Of a stretch of 38,860 bases of DNA, positions 23,661-31,369 are shown piece after piece; positions within the stretch are counted from its first letter, which is position 1, and each line of letters begins with the position of its first letter. The notes below the pieces were generated by a model, which was not told the DNA's origin, searched no databases, and saw nothing but the letters and a program-made list of their open reading frames with translations. A program made the position numbers and the translations under genes. The stretch is from a virus, in the IMG/VR virus record IMGVR_UViG_3300025011_002359, positions 1-38,860 of that record. One strand, 5' to 3'.

Positions 23661-24613
23661 TGGATATTTTTGAAACTAAAGATATCGCCCCGATGTTAAT
23701 TTTTGATAAAAATCAAAAACCTTTTAATTCAGATGAATTTTATTTTGAATTAAAATTTGATGGTATACGTTGTTTAGCTTATTTATCAGATGAGGGTGTT
23801 GAACTTAGAAATAAACGGAATAAAAGAGTAACAGATACTTATCCTGAATTAAATTCAATTCATAAGCAAGTAAAAAAACGTTGCATTCTTGATGGAGAAG
23901 TTTTTGTGATGGAAAAGGGTAGACCTAACTTTTTTGAGGTGCAGCGTAGAAGCCTTATGACAAATAAAATAAAAATATCTCTCGCTGCAGGAAGGCTACC
24001 TGTTTGCTTTGCCGCATATGATGTACTTTATGCTGGTAACGAGCAAATTACGGATAGACCATTATCTGAACGTAAAAAAATTCTTTCTGACTTAGTTAAT
24101 GAAACTCCCTTTTTGGTGGTCTCAAGAGTATTTAAAAAAGAAGGTATAGCTTTGTACAATGCTGCTGAACAACAGGGATTAGAAGGTATTGTTGCAAAGA
24201 AAAAGGATAGCAAGTATTACTTTGGCAAACGATCTAAGGATTGGATAAAAATAAAAGCCCTTATTGATGAGGATTTTATTGTGTGCGGATACTTTCAAAA
24301 AAGTGATTCTATAATTAGTGTTTTAATAGGTAGCTACAGTGAAAAGAATATTGTATATAGAGGTCATATAAGTTTGGGAATATCTAGGGTAGATTATGGA
24401 ATAATGCAATCAACATCTAGAGCATCGAACTTAGTTTATCCCGAATTTCCCAATTTTGAGAATGTAGTTTGGTTACAACCTGTACTTGTATGTAATGTAC
24501 AGTATATGGAGGAAACTGAAAGTGGAGGATTAAGACAGCCTGTTTTTAAAGGGTTAAGAGATGATGTTTTACCTGAAAATTGTATATACCAAAATAATAT
24601 AGTGGAAGTCTAA
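23660..24613 (+). CDS. ATP-dependent DNA ligase (LigD ligase-type)
   Basis: This 317-residue enzyme contains only the nucleotidyltransferase and OB-fold. The adenylated lysine is K32 in ELKFDGIR. LDGEVFV (about 78-84) is motif III, LEGIVAKKK (about 174-182) is motif IV and DWIKIKA (about 194-200) is motif V. The remaining residues form the OB-fold. Bacterial LigD often adds polymerase and 3'-phosphoesterase domains; both are missing here. With Ku it should form a minimal double-strand-break rejoining pair. It ends just before a strong bidirectional hairpin. Confidence 0.92.
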   Translation: MDIFETKDIAPMLIFDKNQKPFNSDEFYFELKFDGIRCLAYLSDEGVELRNKRNKRVTDTYPELNSIHKQVKKRCILDGEVFVMEKGRPNFFEVQRRSLMTNKIKISLAAGRLPVCFAAYDVLYAGNEQITDRPLSERKKILSDLVNETPFLVVSRVFKKEGIALYNAAEQQGLEGIVAKKKDSKYYFGKRSKDWIKIKALIDEDFIVCGYFQKSDSIISVLIGSYSEKNIVYRGHISLGISRVDYGIMQSTSRASNLVYPEFPNFENVVWLQPVLVCNVQYMEETESGGLRQPVFKGLRDDVLPENCIYQNNIVEV

Positions 24614-24622
24614 TATTTAGTA

Positions 24623-24654
24623 AAAAATAGCATATTTAAAAATATGCTATTTTT
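24623..24654. terminator. Strong symmetric terminator after the Ku-ligase pair
   Basis: AAAAATAGCATATTT (24623-24637) and AAATATGCTATTTTT (24640-24654) are perfect reverse complements. They carry an A-run on one side and a T-run on the other, so the hairpin can stop transcription from both directions. It isolates the NHEJ cassette from the next gene. Confidence 0.82.
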
Positions 24655-24668
24655 AAATTTCTAAAGTA

Positions 24669-24697
24669 TTTCAAAATAAATTATTTTATGCTATAAT
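24669..24697 (+). promoter_or_regulatory. Promoter of the ASCH-domain gene
   Basis: TTTCAA (24669-24674), a 17-base spacer and TATAAT (24692-24697). The -10 is consensus and the -35 is weak. It lies 23 bases before the ATG, behind a terminator, and could serve the genes up to the restriction endonuclease because no other terminator is seen until 29173. Confidence 0.6.
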
Positions 24698-24720
24698 TCT
24701 TACATGAAAGGAAGTGCATT

Positions 24721-25134
24721 ATGAGCGAAGTGATAATAAGTTTGAAACCTAAGTATGCAAAGATGATTAAAGATGGAAAAAAAAATCATGAATTTAGAAG
24801 TAGAATACCAAAGGACATTCCATCCTTATTGCTAACATATGTTACGGTTCCAGTGGCGAAGCTAATGTATTTATTTGAAGTAGAAACACCAGTAGTATAC
24901 CCTAATAAGATAGAAGAAAATGGTATAGGAAATGTAGAATTTAATAAAGGAGAAAGAAAAGGTAAATATGCATATCCAATATTGCATATGTTTGAGTTGG
25001 TCGAACCAATTCCCTTGGAGAGATTAAAGACAGAGTTTGGGTTTACTCCACCACAAAGTTTTGCATATAGTAAAAAGTATGAGGAATTAATGAATTATCT
25101 TAATAAGAATGGTAAAATGATAAAAATATTTTAA
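24721..25134 (+). CDS. ASCH-domain protein
   Basis: The start ISLKPKYAKMIKDGKKNHEFR is the hallmark of ASCH/PUA-like proteins ('sikPkyae.I..GkKt.E.R'), followed by LLLTYVTVPVAKLMYLFEV and a C-terminal ALLxRF-like helix. ASCH domains bind RNA or modified nucleotides and often accompany mobile elements; no specific reaction is established for this subgroup. The 137-residue length fits a single domain. It is the first gene of the cassette that leads into the restriction locus. The start follows AAAGGAAGTGC. Confidence 0.75.
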   Translation: MSEVIISLKPKYAKMIKDGKKNHEFRSRIPKDIPSLLLTYVTVPVAKLMYLFEVETPVVYPNKIEENGIGNVEFNKGERKGKYAYPILHMFELVEPIPLERLKTEFGFTPPQSFAYSKKYEELMNYLNKNGKMIKIF

Positions 25135-25152
25135 ACGGATGAGGTGCATACA

Positions 25153-25575
25153 ATGGAAAAAGTTGTTGTAGATTTATTGGTTCAGTTTATAGGTAGTATA
25201 TTTGGGTTTAGTTTTGGATATTTAGTTGCCTACATTTTTTATAAAAGAGAACAGAACGATAAAATAAAAAATGAGAAAAAAATAATGAACATTAAGTTAA
25301 ATTTTCTTAAAGATGAAGCAAGTAAAAATTACGAGAATGTTAAAGAAATTTTAGAACAAAAGAAATATGAAAAAGCTTCAGAAATAAGTACAATTTTTTA
25401 TGAAGATGTAATGAAGACAGAATTTAATAAACATATGGATGAAAATACATTAAGATTGATATATAAGATTTACGTTAACTATTATACATACATAAAAGAC
25501 AATGTAGATAACGCAGCAAAAGTAAAGTTAATGTTTGTTAGAGAAGATTGGGATGTACTAAAAAAGTTAATTTAG
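25153..25575 (+). CDS. Small membrane-anchored protein, unknown
   Basis: ATG 25153 (behind GATGAGGTG) gives a 140-residue protein. A single membrane segment at residues 5-28 (VVDLLVQFIGSIFGFSFGYLVAYIFY) is followed by a charged helical cytoplasmic domain with KNEKKIMNIKLNFLKDE. The C-terminal part resembles a helical bundle (LIYKIYVNYYTYIKDNV). The topology, a short anchor then a long helical domain, resembles accessory membrane sensors in phage-defence islands, but that is resemblance only. It lies 18 bases after the ASCH gene and 49 before the glycosylase-like gene. Confidence 0.55.
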   Translation: MEKVVVDLLVQFIGSIFGFSFGYLVAYIFYKREQNDKIKNEKKIMNIKLNFLKDEASKNYENVKEILEQKKYEKASEISTIFYEDVMKTEFNKHMDENTLRLIYKIYVNYYTYIKDNVDNAAKVKLMFVREDWDVLKKLI

Positions 25576-25624
25576 CTATAGCACCATAGAAATTTAGAAA
25601 CTAAAGATAAAGGAGTGATTTATA

Positions 25625-27178
25625 GTGGAACTTAAAAATGAAATGAAAATCACAATAGCAAATGTACCACTACAGTGGATACCTAAAATTGAGGTTTACT
25701 ATACTGATTTGCCACAATTTCCAATTATGTATATACACGTTGTTAAAAATGGAATGCGGATAATTGGTTGTCCAGTTTCCGTAAGTTTCGACATTAAAGA
25801 GGATTGTTGTGATGCACAATTTACAGTTCTAACTAATGTAGAAACAGGGGATGAGTTTGCTTGCAATATTTTAAAAAGCGAATTAAGTGAAAGAATAGGT
25901 TATTCTCATAAAATATCAAAGGAAGATATATTATCATATTGCAAAGGAAATAGGGAGTATGAGGCATTCTTTGAAGATTTATGGACATACATTAAGTTGT
26001 CTTACGGAGATTATATTCCATTTGGTCAGTTTTATGAAGAAGTCTACTCAATGATAAGGTTTGTTTCAGCTTGGCAACCCAAAACTGGTAGACAAAGTGA
26101 AATGAGGATGTTATATAATTTTATGAGTGCATTTGGGGAAAGGGTAGAATTTAATCAAAAATGGGAACATCTAGAGTACTATCTTTTGCCTACATACCAA
26201 GATATAGCTACAAATACATTAGATGAATTTCCAATATATAAAAGGTTATTTAATGCAATGAAAAAAGTGTTTAATCTAGACTTTACAAAAAACGTGGAAA
26301 TATCAGGGCATAGTTTTAAATCTCAAATTAGTGCTTGGCCACAAAATAAAGAGGACTTTATGCAAGGCGTAACTAATAAATATTTAGCAACGAACGATAT
26401 AGATGCAGAAGATAAGAGATCTTTAGATACCTTGGTAGATGCATTTAATCGTCACGGATGGAGAGCAGCATTTTATACAAGCGCAGCTATAAATATAATT
26501 ACAAATGATTATAAAACATGGGAAAAGGACTTTTTTAAAGAGGTTTATTCTAATGGTAATAAGTTGAAAGGCTATTCAGAAAAGGTAATTGCCTGCTTTT
26601 TACAACAAGGCTTTGAAAAAGATGAAATAATACCTATAGACACATGGATTGAAACATTTCATCAATATGCACTGGGAATTGTTGATAGAAACGATTTTTA
26701 TAATAGCTTTGATAAACTTGGGAAAATAGAGAGGGTTATATGGTTAGCTAGTCAGGCTAACAAAACAAATATGAAGGCTTTCTTTGATGTCTTATGGTGC
26801 CAAAGGTATGGAACAATAGGAAATTCAGATTTAAGAGGAATAAATCCAATCGCATGTTGCGAATGTAAATTAAAGGGGACATGTGTTGGATTGAGTAAAT
26901 GTAATACAGCTAAAGTAGTATTGCACTCTGGAGATGTAGAGGCAAGTGAAATTAGTAAAGTTATTACTGAAAAGGGTCTCCGAATCAAAGATATTTTGTT
27001 TTTCTGCACACTTGAAAATTCGATACCTAAAAAAGTATATAGGAAGTATGAACATAAAGGTAAAATTGAATGGCACCTGAATGATGAGTTTTCAGGATAT
27101 ATTTTAAATGATGCTGTTACAGAAGAAATGTTATCGGCAGATAGTGTTTCAATGAGTGAGTTTGTTAATTATAGATAG
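25625..27178 (+). CDS. HhH-GPD (endonuclease III-like) protein in R-M locus
   Basis: A 517-residue protein whose residues about 305-430 read as an HhH-GPD DNA-glycosylase module. GYSEKVIAC places a lysine (K320) where endonuclease III has its catalytic Lys, and PIDTWIETF places Asp339 where endonuclease III has VDTH. The 19-residue Lys-Asp spacing is close to the 18 in Nth. A cysteine cluster follows (411, 414, 420, 426; C-x2-C-x5-C-x5-C), resembling but not matching the Nth iron-sulfur loop. Residues 1-300 have no recognised domain. The gene lies 31 bases before a cytosine-5 methylase. A likely role is G:T mismatch repair at deaminated methylcytosine, or base-excision restriction. GTG 25625 follows AAAGGAG. 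Confidence 0.6.
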   Translation: MELKNEMKITIANVPLQWIPKIEVYYTDLPQFPIMYIHVVKNGMRIIGCPVSVSFDIKEDCCDAQFTVLTNVETGDEFACNILKSELSERIGYSHKISKEDILSYCKGNREYEAFFEDLWTYIKLSYGDYIPFGQFYEEVYSMIRFVSAWQPKTGRQSEMRMLYNFMSAFGERVEFNQKWEHLEYYLLPTYQDIATNTLDEFPIYKRLFNAMKKVFNLDFTKNVEISGHSFKSQISAWPQNKEDFMQGVTNKYLATNDIDAEDKRSLDTLVDAFNRHGWRAAFYTSAAINIITNDYKTWEKDFFKEVYSNGNKLKGYSEKVIACFLQQGFEKDEIIPIDTWIETFHQYALGIVDRNDFYNSFDKLGKIERVIWLASQANKTNMKAFFDVLWCQRYGTIGNSDLRGINPIACCECKLKGTCVGLSKCNTAKVVLHSGDVEASEISKVITEKGLRIKDILFFCTLENSIPKKVYRKYEHKGKIEWHLNDEFSGYILNDAVTEEMLSADSVSMSEFVNYR

Positions 27179-27209
27179 GTGGAAGATATTATATTAAAAG
27201 GAGCATATT

Positions 27210-28304
27210 ATGTTGAAAGTATTTGAAGCATTTGCGGGTTATGGGAGTCAGAGGATGGCATTAAGAAATTTGCAAATACCTCATGAAGTAGTAGGTATAT
27301 CAGAAATTGAAGGAGATGTGCTATTATCATATGCAGCGATTCATAGTGATTTCTTAAATTTAAGAAAAGAGATCAATAAGTGGATTCCAGATGATGATGA
27401 AGAAATATATAAATATTTAGAAGAGATTAATGTGCCATTAGATTATAAGACATTTGAAAACAGGGCAAGGAAGCTAAAAAAAGATAAATTACAAGAGATG
27501 TATTTGGCTAATAAGCTAATAAATAATTATGGTGATATTCTACGTATTGATCCAGCTAAACTGCCAGATTTTGATTTATTTACTTACTCGTTTCCTTGCC
27601 AAGATATTTCTGTAGCAGGTTATCAGAATGGGTTTAATGCTGATTCAGGCACCAGATCATCTTTACTTTGGGAATGCTGCAAAATTATTGAGACAAAAAA
27701 ACCAAAGTATCTTATGATGGAAAATGTTAAGAATTTGATTGGATGCAATCATAAAAAAAACTTTGAAAAATTCTTGGAATATCTTGAGTCTATTGGATAC
27801 AAAAATACATGGGGAATTTTGAATGCACGTAATTTTGGAATACCACAGAACCGAGAAAGAGTTTTTTGTATTAGTGTTTTGGATCATTCCATTGATTTCA
27901 AATTCCCTGAACCAGTACAACTAAAAAAAGTCTTAAAGGATGTCCTAGAGGAAAATGTAGAAGATTCTTTCTATTTGAAAAAGGGTCAGGTTATGGATAA
28001 CGAAATTAATCAAGTAGTAAGCTACTGCTTAGATGCTAATTATTGGAAAGGTGTTACATTGCAAGACTTTTTAGCAAAACATAGAAGGCAATTAGTTACT
28101 GACAAGAAAAATGCTGAGGGAAAGTTTATGGTAAGAAGGCTAAAACCTGTAGAGACGTGGAGATTAATGGGGTGCAGTGATAATGACTTTTATAAAGCAA
28201 GCCAATTGGTTAGTAATACAAGCCTATACAAGCAGGCTGGAAATAGTATTGTAGTATCAGTATTAGAGGCAGTTTTTAGAAGTTTATTTTCAGATAAAAA
28301 GTAA
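27210..28304 (+). CDS. DNA cytosine-5 methyltransferase (type II R-M)
   Basis: A complete m5C methylase of 364 residues. Motif I is FEAFAGYGSQ and motif IV is SFPCQDIS (catalytic Cys130). Motif VI is MMENVKNL (ENV 171-173), motif VIII is PQNRERVF, and motifs IX and X are RRLKPVETWRLMG and KQAGNSIVVSV. The target-recognition region lies at about residues 225-305. An unusual insert of some 60 residues (about 55-110) separates motif I from the PCQ region. It lies between the glycosylase-like gene and the MvaI/BcnI-type endonuclease and presumably protects one strand or one base of that site. ATG 27210 follows AAAAGGAGC. Confidence 0.92.
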   Translation: MLKVFEAFAGYGSQRMALRNLQIPHEVVGISEIEGDVLLSYAAIHSDFLNLRKEINKWIPDDDEEIYKYLEEINVPLDYKTFENRARKLKKDKLQEMYLANKLINNYGDILRIDPAKLPDFDLFTYSFPCQDISVAGYQNGFNADSGTRSSLLWECCKIIETKKPKYLMMENVKNLIGCNHKKNFEKFLEYLESIGYKNTWGILNARNFGIPQNRERVFCISVLDHSIDFKFPEPVQLKKVLKDVLEENVEDSFYLKKGQVMDNEINQVVSYCLDANYWKGVTLQDFLAKHRRQLVTDKKNAEGKFMVRRLKPVETWRLMGCSDNDFYKASQLVSNTSLYKQAGNSIVVSVLEAVFRSLFSDKK

Positions 28305-28306
28305 GC

Positions 28307-28323
28307 AAGTAATGAGATTACTT
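28307..28323. promoter_or_regulatory. Small palindrome before the endonuclease gene
   Basis: AAGTAAT (28307-28313) and ATTACTT (28317-28323) are exact reverse complements around GAG. The repeat fills the gap between the first methylase and the endonuclease. It could be an operator for controlling endonuclease expression or a weak attenuator hairpin; no T-run follows. Confidence 0.35.
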
Positions 28324-28358
28324 AAGTGGCTCTATTGAGCGGAAAGGAGAAATATATT

Positions 28359-29168
28359 ATGACTGCAAAAGAGAAAATTTTAGAATTGTTTTACAGAAAC
28401 GTTAAAGGAAGAATATCTGATACTGAAGGAAGGAACACACGACATGATGGTAGAGAGGGACATTGGTTAGAACAACAGTTTGGTATTACTGCTAATGCAA
28501 ATAATGAGTCTGATTTTATGGGATATGAATTGAAGGATGAAACAACATCTAAAACAACTTTCGGTGATTGGTCTGCGAATCAATATGTGTTTACTATGCC
28601 CGAATATAGTCAATTATTTATTGGAAGTGCAAAATACCAAAAGCAAGATAGCTTTTTGAAAATATTCGGAAGACCAAATCCTGAAAAAAATGAGCGTTAT
28701 TCTTGGTCAGGAACTCCATGTCCTAAAATAGGACACTATAATGCATATGGCCAAAGACTTGAAATAACTGATACTAAGGATATTATTGCTGTTTATTCTT
28801 ACAGTCATGATCAGAGAACAGATAAATCTTTAATTGTTCCAATTGCTTTACAGATAGAACATCTAGTTATTGCAAGATGGTATGGTATTTCTTCACCTTC
28901 TACAAGACGTACGGACAAGTGTTTAAAAGAAAAGTTGGAAGATAAATTTAATCACGAGGGTTGGTTTACATGTAAAAAAGATGCTTCAGGTGCATACACT
29001 AAAATATGCTTTGGTAAGCCAGTAAATTATGATGAATGGTTAAGACTTGTTGAACAGGGTATAGTCTTTTTTGATAGTGGAATGTATGAGGGTAATGTAC
29101 GACCATATTCTCAATGGAGAGCTAACAATAATTTCTGGAATAGTTTAATTACAGAAGTGCACGAATAA
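28359..29168 (+). CDS. Restriction endonuclease, MvaI/BcnI (CCNGG-like) family
   Basis: A 269-residue protein of the MvaI/BcnI/LlaMI type. Asp52, Glu57 and Lys59 in SDFMGYELKDE give the D-x4-E-x-K arrangement described for MvaI. The preceding GHWLEQQFGITANANNES and the following TTFGDWSANQYVF are family signatures. Members cut CCWGG, CCSGG or CCNGG as monomers. Flanking by two cytosine-5 methylases resembles the lactococcal ScrFI-type CCNGG system. ATG 28359 is chosen over an upstream GTG because GGAAAGGAGA precedes it. It ends before a terminator that separates it from the convergent methylase. Confidence 0.88.
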   Translation: MTAKEKILELFYRNVKGRISDTEGRNTRHDGREGHWLEQQFGITANANNESDFMGYELKDETTSKTTFGDWSANQYVFTMPEYSQLFIGSAKYQKQDSFLKIFGRPNPEKNERYSWSGTPCPKIGHYNAYGQRLEITDTKDIIAVYSYSHDQRTDKSLIVPIALQIEHLVIARWYGISSPSTRRTDKCLKEKLEDKFNHEGWFTCKKDASGAYTKICFGKPVNYDEWLRLVEQGIVFFDSGMYEGNVRPYSQWRANNNFWNSLITEVHE

Positions 29169-29172
29169 GACT

Positions 29173-29219
29173 AAAAAAGTGTCTCATCAAATTCAATTAA
29201 AATGATGAGACACTTTTTT
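29173..29219. terminator. Bidirectional terminator between converging R-M genes
   Basis: AAAAAAGTGTCTCATCA (29173-29189) and TGATGAGACACTTTTTT (29203-29219) are perfect 17-bp reverse complements around a 13-base loop. They provide a T-run in both directions. The terminator serves the endonuclease (+) and the convergent methylase (-), whose stop codon (29219-29221) touches it. Confidence 0.92.
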
Positions 29220-30382
29220 TATTTTAACATACCGTGTGATTCCATAAAGATTATCATTTCTTTAGCGACAGCTTCCATTACAGGTATGGCTACAGAATTA
29301 CCGAATTGTTTATAAGCCTGAGTATTTGATACAGGAATAATAAAAGAATCAGGAAATCCTTGTAAACGTGCACATTCACGAGGGGTGAGCATACGGGGAT
29401 TTTTCCCTTTTTGTTCAATAAGAGCTTCACTACCATCCTTATAGTACCTTGCACTTATTGTATTAGTATAGCGGCTTTCTTCATTAAAAAGACAAAATCC
29501 AAATCCGTTTCCCTTTTCTTTATGTTGAGCTTTTCTTTCAAGATGACCTTTATATAAAGCATCAGAAATAGTAAATTTATGTGGAACTTCTTTTTCTAAT
29601 ATTGCTCCGACTTTTATAGGTGTTACACATTTATTCCCCTCAGGATATTCAAAAGGTATAGGCATTGGAGGTAAAAGACTTCTGTCAAATCCAACAATTA
29701 TAATTCTCTCTCTATTTTGTGGCACACCGAAATTTACAGCATTTAAAACTTGAGGTGTTGGTACATAATAGTTTAATTCTTCTAAGATATTAAGTATAGT
29801 TTTAAGTGTATTTCCACCATCATGTCCTCTGAGCTGCTTCACGTTTTCTAATAAAAATGCTTTGGGCCTTTTTGCTTTTATTATTCTAGCTACATCGAAA
29901 AACAATGTCCCTCTAGAATCCTCGAACCCTCTTTTAAGGCCTGCTTGTGAAAAAGGTTGGCATGGAAAACCGCCTAGTAATATATCATGGTCTGGAATCT
30001 CATTTTCATTTATTTTAGTTATATCTCCAGATGGTACTTCACCGTAATTGATACGATATGTTTTTTGAGAAAACTTATCCCATTCTGAAGAGAAAACAGT
30101 ATGACCACCTAATTTGTAGAATGCTTGTCTAATTCCACCTATTCCGGCAAATAAGTCAATAGTTGTAAATTTACTTTCACTTAAGGACCTATTTTTAAAT
30201 GGTGGATCTGTAGGAAATGATAAAACTTTGTTTAAAACATCTTTAGGAACTTCCATTGTACCTTCTTCCCAATGCTTTAATAATTTTTCATGCTCTTTTG
30301 GAAGGCGAAGAGCATCTGAGAACTCTTTTCTAGTAATATCTAAGCTTTTTCTAATATTTGTAATTAATTCATTGTTTTCCAT
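29219..30382 (-). CDS. DNA cytosine-5 methyltransferase with N-terminal HTH (regulatory)
   Basis: The only minus-strand gene. Residues about 5-60 are a helix-turn-helix (LDITRKEFSDALRLPKEHEKLLKHWEEG) fused to a complete m5C methylase. Motif I is TIDLFAGIGG, motif IV is GGFPCQPFSQAG, then LENVKQLRG, PQNRERIIIV, LTPRECARLQGFPDSF and KQFGNSVAIPV. This architecture is known from enzymes such as M.EcoRII, M.SsoII and M.ScrFIA, in which the HTH represses the enzyme's own promoter. ATG at 30382 is preferred because GAGG at 30392-30395 lies 9 bases upstream. It has its own promoter upstream. Confidence 0.92.
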   Translation of the reverse strand: MENNELITNIRKSLDITRKEFSDALRLPKEHEKLLKHWEEGTMEVPKDVLNKVLSFPTDPPFKNRSLSESKFTTIDLFAGIGGIRQAFYKLGGHTVFSSEWDKFSQKTYRINYGEVPSGDITKINENEIPDHDILLGGFPCQPFSQAGLKRGFEDSRGTLFFDVARIIKAKRPKAFLLENVKQLRGHDGGNTLKTILNILEELNYYVPTPQVLNAVNFGVPQNRERIIIVGFDRSLLPPMPIPFEYPEGNKCVTPIKVGAILEKEVPHKFTISDALYKGHLERKAQHKEKGNGFGFCLFNEESRYTNTISARYYKDGSEALIEQKGKNPRMLTPRECARLQGFPDSFIIPVSNTQAYKQFGNSVAIPVMEAVAKEMIIFMESHGMLK

Positions 30383-30455
30383 AGCCATCATCCTCATTTT
30401 ATGTTTTGAAATTTTAGTAACTAATATTGCTTGTATCACTCAATTACACTAGTAG

Positions 30456-30484
30456 AATATACCATAAAATTCGTTTTAAATCAA
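30456..30484 (-). promoter_or_regulatory. Promoter of the HTH-methylase (minus strand)
   Basis: Read on the minus strand, TTGATT (30479-30484) is followed after 17 bases by TATATT (30456-30461). This is a good vegetative promoter about 75 bases before the methylase start. The long leader between promoter and start offers room for an autoregulatory operator; no perfect palindrome is evident there. Confidence 0.65.
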
Positions 30485-30618
30485 GTTAATTGTTAAATTT
30501 AGGTAGGTTTAATATAGTAAAAAAAATAATATTATGATATAATTAGTAAATGTTAGGTAATTTTAAGATTTTATTCTTTTAAAATGTAAATAAAGGTGAG
30601 ATATATAGGGGGTAGACC

Positions 30619-30786
30619 ATGTTGAAAACTAAAGGGAAAATGGTAAGTATAGAAAAAAAGGGTGTCGATACGAAACGCCTAATTCAAGTAGAGAGAGTAT
30701 ATAATAATAATGGAAAAGAATTTCAGCAAATCATGCAAGATATAGTGGAAATGTACGTATCAAAACTTAAAAAAATAGATAAATAA
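30619..30786 (+). CDS. Small protein, 55 aa, unknown
   Basis: A basic-acidic 55-residue protein (KGKMVSIEKKGVDTKRLIQV, then NNNGKEFQQIMQDIVEMYVSKLKK). It starts behind AGGGGGTAG, and TATAAT at 30538-30543 may be its -10 element. The C-terminal helix is of the sort found in small partner proteins. It opens the next plus-strand group 22 bases before the GNAT-like gene. I recognise no family. Confidence 0.45.
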   Translation: MLKTKGKMVSIEKKGVDTKRLIQVERVYNNNGKEFQQIMQDIVEMYVSKLKKIDK

Positions 30787-30808
30787 GAGTGGATTAAGTG
30801 GAGGTAAG

Positions 30809-31315
30809 ATGATGTTATTAATTAAAATGTTAGGCGAGAAAAGAAAGAAAAAGATGTTAATGCTATACGAGAAGTATAATAATATAGTCGCAACAGAAGA
30901 TAGCTTTGTTACAAAAACAGCTAAGGAAGAAAGTCGCTGCTATATTATTAGATGTCATGTTTTAAGTGGTACATCAAATAAACCAGATGCATTTATATTA
31001 AGACTAATAGTTATAACCCACAATGGGGTAAGTAAAGGAGACATATTTCTAAGTGTTAATGGGGCAGATGGGATTGCAACTATAACTGATATAAGAATTA
31101 TGGGTAATAATATAAATAAGGGTTATGGAAGTATACTAATTAAAGAAGCTTTAGAGATTATTAAAAAAGTCGGATATTTAAAAGTGAATGGGGAAATATC
31201 AGGTGTTGATTGGGATCACATTGATAGGCTAAAAGCTTTTTACAAAAAACATGGGTTTGAAATTAAGTTAGATTATGAAATGAAAAAGGGTAGTATTGAA
31301 AAAGTAATAATTTAG
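30809..31315 (+). CDS. GNAT-like acetyltransferase
   Basis: The C-terminal half carries the GNAT core. ITDIRIMGNNINKGYGSILIKEALEI contains the acetyl-CoA-binding (Q/R)xxGxG-like NxxKGYGS, and DRLKAFYKKHGFEI is the later 'fY.k.GF' motif. The N-terminal ~50 residues are basic and unrelated to the core. The substrate is unknown; GNAT enzymes act on proteins, tRNA, antibiotics and small molecules. It lies in the unrecognised region after the restriction locus and could be part of a local toxin or defence unit. ATGs at 30809 and 30812 share the GGAGG at 30800-30804; 30812 is better spaced. Confidence 0.62.
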   Translation: MMLLIKMLGEKRKKKMLMLYEKYNNIVATEDSFVTKTAKEESRCYIIRCHVLSGTSNKPDAFILRLIVITHNGVSKGDIFLSVNGADGIATITDIRIMGNNINKGYGSILIKEALEIIKKVGYLKVNGEISGVDWDHIDRLKAFYKKHGFEIKLDYEMKKGSIEKVII

Positions 31316-31369
31316 TTAACCATGACCATTACGAAAGATTAGATTGAATAGAAAATTGAGGTGATATTA

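Noticed and set aside
30619-31315. GNAT plus small protein as a TacAT-type toxin-antitoxin pair
   Set aside because: The small protein lacks a ribbon-helix-helix pattern and no operator is visible, so this remains a possibility but not supported.
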